64,000 nt of DNA from Actinernus sp. WN-2022 (Eukaryota; Cnidaria; Anthozoa; Actiniaria; Actinernidae). Below, in pieces: positions 1 to 9,606 of the stretch; the stretch's first letter is position 1; each line of letters opens with the position of its first letter. Location: assembly GCA_030867875.1 (NCBI GenBank), contig JAOWCC010000655.1:11306269-11370268 (forward strand), given 5' to 3'. The position numbers were made by a program, and so were the translations under genes. Below the pieces are notes generated by a model. The model was not told where the DNA came from. It ran no database searches and was given only the letters and a program-made list of their open reading frames with translations.

Positions 1-18
1 TGTTTTTAAAGATTAGGA

Positions 19-519
19 TTAGGAGGGACTCTGGAGTTTGAGAAGGTAGGATTTATATAGTTTCTTGAATTGTTTCGTGTTTGTTGTTTGCTTAAGCTCA
101 TAGGGGACGGATTCCCATATTTTACAGGCTGTATATTTAAATGTAAATTTTCCCATGTTTGTTCTTACATTTTGGCAATAAAGATTATTTTTGGCAGCAT
201 ATCTTGTGTTGTAATTGTGTATCTTGGTAACTGGAGTTAGGAAATCATGGAACACAGATGGCGTATCAGATGGATTACGAAGAAGCTTATGTGCAAATGT
301 ACAAATTTTTAGTTTAAGTATGTTTTCAAATTTGAGAATGTTAAGAATTTTAAAATATGGATTAGCTGATTCTTTGTTATTGGCAAAAAAAATGCTACGG
401 ACACATTTATTTTGTTTAGTGTATATTTTTTCTAAATTAGTGGTATGTGTGTTTCCCCAGCTCATTGACCCATAGTTCAGATAGGGATACATGAGGGTGT
501 AGTAAAGTTGCGTCAACAT
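19..519 (-). pseudogene. C-terminal domain of LINE reverse transcriptase
   Basis: 166-residue frame resembling the region after the RT thumb in many cnidarian LINEs. Landmarks are a LYYTLMYPYLNYGSMSWGN block and, near the end, KIWESVPYELKQ followed by FKKLYKSYLL. It continues the neighbouring RT fragment after a frame change at about 520-570. No known catalytic role is assigned to this part. It supports the reading of one decayed LINE running leftwards out of the window. Confidence 0.75.
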
Positions 520-569
520 GTTTAAGGCTAAGTAATGGTGTAGTTTGTATAGTATTCCTAAATGTTTGG

Positions 570-992
570 CTATTTTACATGTGCTATTTGGCTTTTCCAG
601 TTAAGATGTTCATCTATGTAAATCCCTAGATATTTAATGTTGTTTTTTCTTTCTATATTGTGTAAGTTTATTTTAATTGTTTTCTTTTGCGGGGAAGTGA
701 TTATCATATAATTAGTTTTTTTCATGTTTACAGAGAGTTTATTAGCAGTACAATAGTCAAAAACTTTACTAAATTCAGTATTCATTGTTCTTTCAAGCTC
801 TTTGGTGTCTTTACAAGTATAAAATATATTTGCATCATCGGCAAAAATGCGAAAGGATAACTTTGTTTTAGAATTAGATATGTCGTTTAGGTATAAAAGA
901 AATAGTAAAGGGCCAAGTGTTGATCTCTGGCGTATTCCACAGATAATGTTACGTTGGGTTGAGATGGTGTTTTCAATTTTCACATATTGCAT
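570..992 (-). pseudogene. LINE reverse transcriptase palm fragment
   Basis: 140-residue frame holding RT motif C as FADDAN (usual form YADD) and the downstream LGIYIDEHLNW block of the thumb side. Motif B, normally GIPQGS followed by LGPLLF, reads GIRQRSTLGPLLF here, so two conserved positions are replaced. Together with the frame breaks on both sides this marks an inactive copy. The motif A aspartate (LDFSKAFDTVN) can be read in another frame between 1060 and 1130. Confidence 0.8.
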
Positions 993-1178
993 TCTGTTTG
1001 TTAAGTAGCTCTGAAACCATTCTAGGGATTTGCCACGTATTCCATATTTGGATAGTTTCTTAAGATATCATGGTTCACGGTATCAAAAGCTTTTGAAAAG
1101 TCTAGGAAGAGGCCACATGTAATCATATTTTTGTCAATAGATGTTTTAAGATGGTCTGTTATTTCTAATATAGCTTGC

Positions 1179-3113
1179 TCAGTAGAATAATCCTTTCTGA
1201 ATCCAAATTGATATTTGAAGAGTATATTGTTTTTCTAAAAATGAATAAAGCTGGTTATAAACAATTTTTTCAAGTATCTTGCTGAAGGGTGATAAAATTG
1301 CAATTGGCCTGTAGTTATTTAAATCAGTTGCGAGGCCAGTTTTGTAGACTGGGGTCACTCTAGATATTTTAAGTATATCAGGAACTACACCCAAAGAAAT
1401 AGATTGGTTATAGATGAAAGTAAATGGGATATAAAGTGTTCCACATGCAATCTTAATTAGTTTATTGGGGATGTCTAGCGATGATTTTTTTCCTTTTAAT
1501 TCAGAAAAAAGTTGAGTTACATAGTCCTCAGTTACAGGAGTTAAGTAAAAACTATTTGCTGGAGTGTTTTTTATATATATTATTGGATCTTGGTTATTAG
1601 GATTTTCAATTAAGCTGGCTAGACTTGGGCCTACGTCTATGAAGTGTTGATTAAATTGTTCTGCTATATCAGCTTGTTGAGTATAGGTTTTATTATTACG
1701 TATTATCTTTGTTGGATGAATGTTTGAATTTGATTTTGATTTACGTTTGATTAATGTACTTATTAGTTTCCAGGTTTCTTTAATATTGTCTTTGTAAAGA
1801 TGAAAATGCTGGTTGTAGTAATCATATTTGGCTTTGTTTTTTAAATGATTGAGGATGTTTGAGTACTTTTTATAGCTGTTCACTTTTGATGGTTCCTTAG
1901 TTAGAAAGTGAGTGCGATACATTTTCTGTTTAATTTTAATGGATGTTAGCAGGCCTTTTGAGATCCATGGTTTGGCGAGTTGTTTCATTTTTTTAAGTGA
2001 GGCTTGTTTGAGGGGTGCATGCCTGTTTACGACTTGTTTAATTGCATCTATACAGTTTGAAGTTATTTCGTGAATATCCTGTGAGTGATTATAGATATTA
2101 GTCCAGTCAATTGATTGAATATCAGCTAAATATTCATCTTTCTGGAATTTACTGTAGTCCCTGAAATACACCTTTTCTCTTTTTCTGTGTGCTGAATAAT
2201 TATGACAGATGCAAAATACTGGTAAGTGGTCAGATTTGTCAACCAAGGCAATTCCAGATATAGTGTTGTGTATAGGTGTGTTAGTATATATGTGATCAAT
2301 TAGGGTAGATGAGTGATCAGTGAGTCTGGTAGGTTTGGTTATGAGTGGTAAGAAGCTATTACAGTGTAACATGTCTAAGTATTCCTCAGTTTTTGGGTGG
2401 TCATTATATTTCAAAAAATCAATATTAATATCTCCTGTGATATATACCTGTTTTTTCTCATTTAGATGTTTAATTATATTTTCTAGTTGTGATATAAAGT
2501 CTGAAACATTTGCTGTGGGATGTCTGTATATGCATCCAATAATTGTGTTAGATTTATTGTTGCCAGAAATAATTTCAGCCCAACAGGACTCCACTAATGG
2601 CATTGTGGATTTCAAATCAGGTCTTTGAATAGTCTGTAAGTCTTTAGTAATATAAAGTCCTGCACCACCTGCAGCAGTTTCCGAATCAGTGTGGAAAAAA
2701 TTATAGTGAGGCAAGTCAATATTTTCTATGGTTTTACTATTTAGCTTTGTTTCTGATATGGCTAAAACATCAGGTTTATTATCTAAGGAATATAAGAGGT
2801 CATTTAACATAGTAAGATTTTTTGGTAAACTACGTACATTGCAATGATATAGGGTAAAAGTTTTCTTTTGAATTGATGAGGTCGGATTATTTAATTTATT
2901 CACTTCCATGATTGAATAATAATTAGAACTTGGTGAAAGCAACATTAAATCAGAGTCCAATTTGTCGAATTTATCTGGGTTCGGTAGTATATTGTAAAGA
3001 TCAGTATCTATTCTAGAACATATATCATTATAGTCCCATACTCCTATTGCCGATCTGAATTCAGAATCAGATAAATAATTTACTGTACAACTCATATGCT
3101 TCTTGCCAGTCAC
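1179..3113 (-). pseudogene. LINE endonuclease domain and start of reverse transcriptase
   Basis: 644-residue open frame. The endonuclease/exonuclease/phosphatase fold spans about residues 86-300. Visible motifs are HCNVRSL (90-96), the catalytic SETKL (120-124), YRHP (196-199), GDINIDF (227-233) and SDHLPVF (294-300). This domain nicks target DNA to prime reverse transcription. Residues 300-570 are the lysine-rich linker common in this LINE group. The RT fingers begin near residue 575 with a VTPVYKTG and NNYRPI pair. The frame is lost just after a FLEKQ stretch, well before the palm, so the protein is truncated. The start codon overlaps the last codons of the neighbouring DDE gene in another frame; the true 5' end of the LINE is not certain. 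Confidence 0.85.
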
Positions 3114-3411
3114 TTGGCCTGTTAAGGCCTAGTGCACCTCTAGCATAGTTAAAATACTCTTCTAACTCGGTTACAGTGGAATCTTGAACAATGTTGTGAG
3201 AAGCATAATTAAATTCAGTGTCTGGGACTTCTAATAAAAGATTAGGGATTGCCCCATAATGCTCCGGCAAATAGAACATGCTATCAGGTCGACCTGACAC
3301 TGTATCAAATCTTGATTTTCTGATTCGATGTGTATTCCAGTGTTCTTTAACAGTATTCAAATCTTCTTGAATAACACCAGAAAAGCAATACCATAAGCAT
3401 TCTTTGCTCAT
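3067..3411 (-). pseudogene. C-terminal segment of the DDE integrase gene
   Basis: 114 residues continuing the DDE core after a one-base shift near 3415. It contains ECLWYCFSGVIQEDL, HWNTHRIRKS and a GRPDSMFYLPE motif, which in this protein family follow the catalytic E. The last codons overlap the start of the LINE, so the original C-terminus may have been changed by that insertion. Confidence 0.75.
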
Positions 3412-3412
3412 T

Positions 3413-3904
3413 TCAGAAGCAGAATATTATCCCTTGTGATTCCAAATCTTTAAAAAAATTACGCCACCAAGTTGCCCTATTCTTTGCATAAAACGACCAC
3501 CATCCTTCAATTCGCTGATTTCTTGGGGACGAAACATATCGATGTGCATTTGCATTGTCACGGAAGTAACTTTGAATTGAGGCAGCTAAACCATTCTCAG
3601 TTCCAAGATCTGTTATCAACTCTACAGGACATCCATTAAGTTCTTTAACAGTTCTTAAGTAGAATTTTCCTATATTGTCAGGAGAATTATTTGATTTGGT
3701 GACCTCGAGCCAGATAATTTTGCGACTAAAACCATCAATTGCACCATGGATTGGAAAACCGAATGGTTTTAGTTTGTCATAACCATCCATGTGCCAGGAA
3801 TAATTTGGTCCTGGATTATGATATACTCTTCTCTTCAGACGGTGAGCTTTCCTTAGCTCAGTACCTTCAGGATCTAATTCTTTCAATATATATGTCTTGT
3901 ACAA
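3413..3904 (-). pseudogene. DDE integrase catalytic core segment
   Basis: 163-residue middle frame of the gene above. It holds all three candidate metal ligands: the first D in SWHMDGYDKLKPFGF, the second in ELITDLGTENG and the E in NQRIEGWW. The spacing and the GFPIHGAIDGFSRKIIWLEV strand suit an RNase-H-fold integrase core. The catalytic residues themselves look intact although the frames on either side are shifted, which suggests fairly recent decay. Confidence 0.8.
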
Positions 3905-4274
3905 CTATCCGGGGCACTCTTAGCCCCTCCATTTCAAGGGTATGCCAAACTGTCCTGTAACCACCTGATGATCCAGGGCCACTTATGATGTGTGTAATAC
4001 GCCTTCTAGCCTCATTTACTAGCCACCCATCTGAGACTAAGGTATTCCTCCTGTGAAGGCCAAAACATTTCAATCTCCGCAAAAGTGTACTATAGCTTAT
4101 TTCATAGTTGTGGCGTTTAGCAAGAAAATGAATCATTTCTTTGTAACTAAACCCGCATTTGAAATAATATTTAATTACATTTTCTTCATCAAACTCCTCG
4201 TCACCACTTTCATCCTGGTCAGAATCGATGTCAACCTCTAGAATAAAAAAGAAGAATTTGTTAGAGGCGATCAT
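3867..4274 (-). pseudogene. N-terminal acidic/HTH segment of the DDE gene (exon 2 start)
   Basis: This frame includes about 12 residues of intron read-through. True exon sequence starts at 4237 with an acidic run (EVDIDSDQDESGDEEFDEEN), followed by a DNA-binding-like helical region (YFKCGFSYKEMIHFL, then TLLRRLKCFGLHRR) that would sit before the DDE core. The frame exits at about 3885, where a one-base shift leads into the LDPEGTELRKAHRLKRR segment. Confidence 0.75.
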
Positions 4275-4520
4275 GTCAAACCCCCAGAGAGCCTGTTCGC
4301 ATGCAAATGAACAACCTTTAATAATTCAGAGAAGCTTAACACTAACCTTTTCCGCATTTCGCACAATATCGATCGTCTTTGTCAACAGGTTGGCCACAAC
4401 TTGAGCAAAACATCTTCCAAAAACAGAGAACTTTATAATATGACTACAAGTGTGCGTCGGCCATTTTGAAACGATCCCATGGTGCTTCGCAATCATTGAA
4501 GTCGTACCCAGTCCTCCAGG

Positions 4521-4800
4521 CTTTCGCTCTTGCCGTGAGCTTTCCGCTCTTGCCGTGAGCTTTCCGCTCTTGCCGTGAGCTTTCCGCTCTTGCCGTGAGC
4601 TTTCCGCTCTTGCCGTGAGCTTTTGGCTCTTGCCGTGAGCTTTCCGCTCTTGCCGTGAGCTTTCCGCTCTTGCCGTGAGCTTTCCGCTCTTGCCGTGAGC
4701 TTTCCGCTCTTGCCGTGAGCTTTCCGCTCTTGCCGTGAGCTTTCCGCTCTTGCCGTGAGCTTTTGGCTCTTGCCGTGAGCTTTTGGCTCTTGCCGTGACA
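4521..4800. repeat. 20-bp minisatellite, 14 copies
   Basis: Fourteen head-to-tail units of consensus TTTCCGCTCTTGCCGTGAGC. Three units (4621, 4761, 4781) share the variant TTTTGGCTCT, and the first starts CTTTCGCTCT. Because 20 is not a multiple of 3, the minus strand reads as a 20-residue repeat over 60 bp. That open frame (4444-4911) is a by-product and not evidence of a gene. The array lies about 110 bp upstream of the first exon of the DDE gene. Confidence 0.95.
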
Positions 4801-4894
4801 GTTGTGGGCCACCGTAAATTTGTGATTAATTTGCACGAGTGGGTTTTTCAAAGAGTATCGGCGAGTGTAATTTGAGCTCTTTGAAAACACACAA

Positions 4895-4982
4895 GTGAAA
4901 ATTAATCCCAAATTGCAGGAGAAGACCGTATGATTACTTGTTAATCATATACGAGTACAGTGCAATTTGGGATTAATTGCAC
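4895..4982. mobile_element. Small foldback (88-bp hairpin, MITE-like)
   Basis: The left arm contains AATCCCAAATTGCA and the right arm its complement TGCAATTTGGGATT, about 43 bp apart. The loop holds a second small palindrome, TGATTACTTGTTAATCA. No clear target-site duplication was found. It could be a MITE remnant or a chance-formed cruciform. Confidence 0.55.
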
Positions 4983-6892
4983 TGCTTTCAGCCAATCAGA
5001 ATCGATGAATTGTGCTGTGTATATGATTAATAGGTATTGTCCAGGAGACTCTAAGAATTATTTTTGGTCATCAAATTTTACTAACTACTCCAGGTTACCT
5101 AAAGGAATTTTTAGAAACCAAACATTCAAAACTAGTTCAATTCGAGCACTGAAACCTTTGTACAGATCATCTATTCTGAGCTTGAAAGAGCTGAGAGATT
5201 CTACAACATGCCAATCTAGTTGTACTGCAGAACAGATGCTTTCTGTCAGTCAAACATGAAATATTAAAGAACTAAAAATAAAACTGCTGTAAAGAGATAA
5301 GTTCAAAGCAATTCTGTCGTGCCCCTGTCAAACACTATAGATCTTCCCAAGAAGAACGGGAATTACTCTATTAGTCAGGATACCAAAGTCAACAAAATAA
5401 ACCAATTAGAACATACACGGACAGATCCAGTATGTTTGTGTTCTAAACACTAATTCTCTGTCACAACAAACCCTAACACTAACTTGTTCTCTATCGGTGT
5501 ATTTTAGTATGATATCAACTTATTGTCCAGAATATCGTTATCAGTCTCCTTTGTTTCTTAACTGTATATTTACTTGACCATTTCATCACTAAGAGATTCT
5601 AACTAGCTCTATGTTTCACCTGTAAAATCCGTTGTATACACATGGTGCAATGGACCTCTCTGAACGACTACTGCCTCTCTTAAAGAACCACTGTCGATCG
5701 TATTGAACCTGTTGTATACACATGGTGCAATGGACCTCTCTGAACGACTACTGCTTCTCTTAAAGAACCACTGTCAATCGTATTGAACCGGTTGTATACA
5801 CATGGTGCAATGGACCTCTCTGAATGACTACTGCCTCTCTTAAAGAACCACTGTCAATCGTTAGGTATTGAACCTGTTGTATACACATGGTGCAATGGAC
5901 CTCTCTGAATGACTACTGCCTCTCTTAAAGAACCAGTCAATCGTATTGAACCTGTTGTATACACATGGTGCAATGGACCTCTCTGAATGACTACTGCCTC
6001 TCTTAAAGAACCAGTCAATCGTATTGAACCTTCAAGTTTCTTTAAAATAAAACCGACTAGAAAAATAACACCCTGAGAAAGATTAAACGATATCATGTGA
6101 ATGTCCTGATATGCTTTACAAACTTCTTCGATTGAGAACGGCAAAGATTAAAATGGATTACAAATGCTTATGTTTGGAAACTTGTTTCGGTTACCGAGTA
6201 GTCATCCACGGCGAATCTTTGCTATCCTTCATGAAAATAGTCTCACATTTTCTCCAGTATACCTGGAAAGCATACTCTGCACATTTTGAGTAGTAATTCC
6301 TATTTTTTATCATGAGAAATTTCATCATTTGGAGGTAAACATAACCCGTTAATATGTTGCTCAGTCAAATTACTACATTTGAAACCCTCTCTTTAACATC
6401 ACGGGTGGTTGCTTGCGTGAGATTAACTTTAGGTATGTTAAACTCGAGTTTTTCTCGTCAAAGTCCTTTCAGCTGAATGAAACAGGTACGCGATGTAGTA
6501 AACGTTCGCATCAAAATACCACAACCACCCATTAAACTAAGTATTGTTACAGCAGCCATGGCCAGTAGCAGGGCTAGATCAAGGTAGAGTGAGTCTACGC
6601 CCCAAAATAATTCCAGGCTCAACACTGGTATCCCACCAGTGAGAAACATTTAAAAAAATAAAACCACGACAAATCTCTCAATTCAATCGAAATAGCTTCG
6701 AATTCTTAACGATCAACCACTGATAATTCCAATTCCAAACTGGTTCATCTCATATGCATGTTCAAAAGGATACTGTAGAACAGAATAACTAGAAGATATC
6801 TAGAAGCTAAGCTTCCTCGGAGTCTTCAAACTCAGATCTAGAAAAGGCAGTGCGTTTATGCGTCTGTCTTAGACAGTAGTAATCTCTGGAAG
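4983..6892. other. Intergenic, mostly unassigned, with one tandem array
   Basis: Apart from the 80-bp array at 5631-6033 no gene is supported. Short hydrophobic or basic frames at 6111-6293, 6458-6649 and 4960-5259 have no recognisable domain. This would be the 3' flank of the NACHT-LRR gene, so part of it may be its 3' UTR. An AATAAA lies inside 6645-6670 in plus orientation only. Confidence 0.4.
5631..6033. repeat. 80-bp tandem repeat, five copies
   Basis: Units start with GTTGTATACACATGGTGCAA at 5631, 5711, 5791, 5876 and 5954. Spacing is 80, 80, 85 and 78 bp. The 85-bp step carries an inserted TTAGG, and the last two units lack two bases in the ACCACTGTC segment. Units differ by few substitutions, so the array is young. 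A minus-strand 96-residue frame across it is only a shadow of the repeat. Confidence 0.9.
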
Positions 6893-9606
6893 CTAAGTAT
6901 ACACACCCAGATAACTATGAAAAGCTCTCTGTAGCAAAGAATTTGATATTTTATTTTCTTGGTAACCAAGAAAATCAATATCACTTGGAAGTTTAACTCT
7001 TGGATCTTGTGTAAGTGTGGTAGTGCCACATGTTTTACCAATGCCAATATAGGTCAGGGTCATGTTCCTCGATACGGCGTCAGCCAAAGCAAGAGTAGTA
7101 CTGTCACACAGTTTATCATTCAACCAGGTAACGTCGAGATGGATCAGCGTCGTGTTCTTGGTTACGAAGTCAATGATAGCACGAAAGCCTTCTGCTGCAA
7201 ACTGCTTCCAACCCATACTGAGGTGAGTCAAGGTCTTGTTTTTTCTCACCAACACATCAGCAACAGCACACGTCCCGACATCGGAAATACCACAATTGGC
7301 AATATTGAGGTGAGTCAAGCTCGTGTTGTTGACCAAAGCCTCATTAGCAATAGCACAAGTACCGTTGTCACCTACCTCGTTGTTGCTGATGTCCAGAAGG
7401 GTTAACGTTTTGTTCCTAGTTAGGGCGTGAGCTATTGCTTTACAACCAACAACGCCAATCTTGTTTAGCTCGAGGCGGAGTTCTTTTAAGCTTTTGTTCT
7501 TTGCCAGAGCTTCAGCGATAGCACATGCTGCATCATCACCAATTTCGTTTCCACCCATGTTGAGAATGGTCAGGTTGTCATTAAACTCCAAACCATCGGC
7601 AATTTTACAGCCACCCTCTACATCAATGTTGCAGACTGTAATATCTAGTAAACACAATTTCTGGTTCTTTGTCAGGCCATCAGCAATAGCTGAACAACAT
7701 AAAACACCTAAACTATTGAATTTTAGATCTAATTTCACCAGAGCTTTCATCTCAGTGAATACCTTTCTGAGAACTTCGGCATCTGCGTCTTTAATTTTAC
7801 AGATTGAGATGTCAAGGTAAGTCAAATGTGTGTTTGTTTCGAGCCCATCAAAAATAGTGCTAAAACCACCAACATAGCTCAACTCAAGAATTATCAAACA
7901 TTTACTTTGTCTTAAAGCAAGGGCAAATTTCTGTAGCATGGCATTAGAAATGCCATTTGTACTGAAAATAATAACCTTTAGATGGCTAAGGGGTGACTTG
8001 GCCATCTTCGTCGCTGTATTCCCCTCAGAAACTACGAAACCAGAGGTGCTGTCGCAAGGATTTGGGTTTGCTGTGTTTGAAGAGGATAGAAGGCAACATA
8101 AACCATGGAGAACTTTGTCACCTGTTTTGTCGTCATAATGGACCTCAACCGACGGAGGTAAATATGCACAAGTTGAGTTTGCTGCTGCCTGCATTTCAGT
8201 ATCATCTCTAAGGCTACCTATTAACTCGCACAAAAATGTACAGATGAAAGAGGAAGGATAGGGCTCATGTTGTCTGTGCTCTGGAGTGGATGGCAGCAAG
8301 GAAGTAAGACACTGGATAAAATGAATTACTTTGTTCGTTGATAGGTTAACCGTAGAAAGAATATCAAACAGAAATATCATTCTGACCATTTCAATCGTTT
8401 CAACAGAACAACAAGCCTGGGTCTCTCTATCAGTTAAGCAGTCAGCAACGTAAAGAACAGCGAAGTATTCTTGGATTGTCTTGTGAGTAAACGAGAATGT
8501 CACTTCTGATCTGAGCTTGCTTGCTGATTTCTCTTTAACCAGAAAACCCAACTTGGACACTAATTCTCTCTCATTTGGAGGAAGTTGGTTTTGTTTAAAA
8601 TAAAGCGCATTGCTCTGTAGACCATCGAAAGCTAGTTTTCCCAGTACCATGTGAACTGCATGGTATTCTTCCATCAAAGTGTCATCATCTACATCTTTGC
8701 CTTCCTTTACACAGTACCTTTTGGTGACACAGAACACAATCTCCTGGTAAAGTTCACGATTGTACATGGAATTTCCTTTCAGCAGCAGGTGACCGTTTCT
8801 TTCTTCATAAACTACACAAAGGAGAGCTGTGTTAAGTGGACTAGAAACTAAGTCTAGACGATTTTTACCAGAAACGAAATCTATGAGAGGAGAAGAGGGA
8901 AGAGGAGACTTCTGGAAATATTTCTCTATGAATTGACACATATCAATATCGTTAAATCCTTTGATTTCTAACAAATTGTCAAAATGCTTACGCAGCTGAG
9001 CACCTTTCTCATGTCGGGTTGTTACAATAATATGACAGCGTGATAGCGTCCTTCCATTTATCACTTTCATCAAACGTTCCTGCACCTCTTCCTCTGCTGG
9101 GAGCTCGTCATAGCCATCAATTATCAACAGCACCTTCTCCTGGTTCTCCTTGATGTAATCGAACAATGGCATCTTTTGATTTTCGCCTGTCATCTCCTCA
9201 GGAAGCAGTTGATCTTCGATTGCCTGCCATATGTCACCATTTTCAATGTTTCTGCATTTTAACAGGAGGACTTGTTCAACTTCAGGGAAAGAACTCGCCG
9301 ATGGAATCTTCCCTTTAGCCCAATCATATACCACCTTCTGGCAAAAGGTAGTCTTGCCAATTCCTGGCTGTCCCTCAATAAGGACAGTTCTTGTTTTCTT
9401 ACAGTCATTGTGGGACTTGAAAACTTCATGCATCGCGACCTCTTCATCTGTTTCCGTGGATCTCTCCTTCTCCCTCTGGATTACTGTCAACCTTGTGAAC
9501 ATCGTCTCAAGTTCAAACAAAGGTTCGTCCATCCATGGGAATGGTTGTATCACTGCCTTCTCTCCACTTGTGTAGTGTTGTTTCAGGTAAGATGAAAAAT
9601 GTTGGG
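6893..9606 (-). CDS. NACHT-LRR exon of the NLR gene
   Basis: Large 3' exon, frame open to the acceptor at 9607-9608 and ending in a stop at 6893. Numbering from the codon at 9553: Walker A GQPGIGKTT (61-69), Walker B LLIIDGYDEL (142-151), a VTTR sensor-like strand (177-180), and helical NACHT-associated sequence with FTHKTIQEYFAVLY near 350. From about 590 to 850 there are tandem ~28-residue leucine-rich repeats (LxxLDIS, LxxLNIA and LDVT types), like ribonuclease-inhibitor LRRs. Upstream of the codon at 9553 the frame continues with YLKQHYTSGEKAVIQPFPW, a stretch typical just before NACHT in cnidarian NLRs, so the coding start is not there. The exon is intact, with no internal stop. Confidence 0.92.

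Larger units (their letters stand above)
1..3113 (-). mobile_element. Decayed non-LTR retrotransposon (LINE), endonuclease + RT, CR1/Jockey-like group
   Basis: Minus-strand LINE running from about 3.1 kb off the left edge of the window. It codes for an apurinic-type endonuclease followed by a reverse transcriptase. The reading frame is broken into at least three pieces (3113-1179, 992-570, 519-19), and the region between 1179 and 992 also carries recognisable RT sequence in shifted frames. The 5' end lies about where the 3' end of a DDE integrase gene stops, so the LINE either inserted there or begins just inside it. The 3' end and tail are outside the window. The family is placed only broadly, from the endonuclease plus the FADD-type RT active site. 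Confidence 0.85.
3067..4413 (-). pseudogene. Zinc-ribbon + DDE integrase-core gene (transposase-derived), two exons, frameshifted
   Basis: Exon 1 (4413-4347) is too short to stand out as an ORF. It starts MFCSSCGQPVDKDD and carries a CxxC..CxxC zinc ribbon (CSSCG, CAKCG), then a GTTAGT donor. A 109-bp intron ends in a pyrimidine-rich TTTTTTATTCTAG acceptor, and the phase fits exon 2 (from 4237). Exon 2 has an acidic stretch, a helix-turn-helix-like segment around GFSYKEMIHFLAKRHNYEIS, and a rve-like DDE core. The candidate triad is D in WHMDGYD, D in LITDLGTENG and E in RIEGWWSF. Two one-base frameshifts break it, near 3885 (end of the HTH part) and near 3415 (after the catalytic E). Such proteins are multicopy in cnidarians and resemble integrase-type transposases; whether this copy was host or mobile is open. 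Confidence 0.8.

Noticed and set aside
4444..4911. 155-codon minus frame of a 20-residue repeat (RAESSRQERKAHGKS type)
   Set aside because: It is the translation of a 20-bp minisatellite; composition and periodicity come from the repeat, with no other coding sign.
6458..6649. Hydrophobic 63-codon minus frame that could be a membrane protein
   Set aside because: Too short, no splice sites or homologous motif, and it lies in the 3' flank of the NLR gene.
8651..8851. Plus-strand frames opposite the NACHT-LRR exon
   Set aside because: Antisense shadows of a long conserved coding exon.
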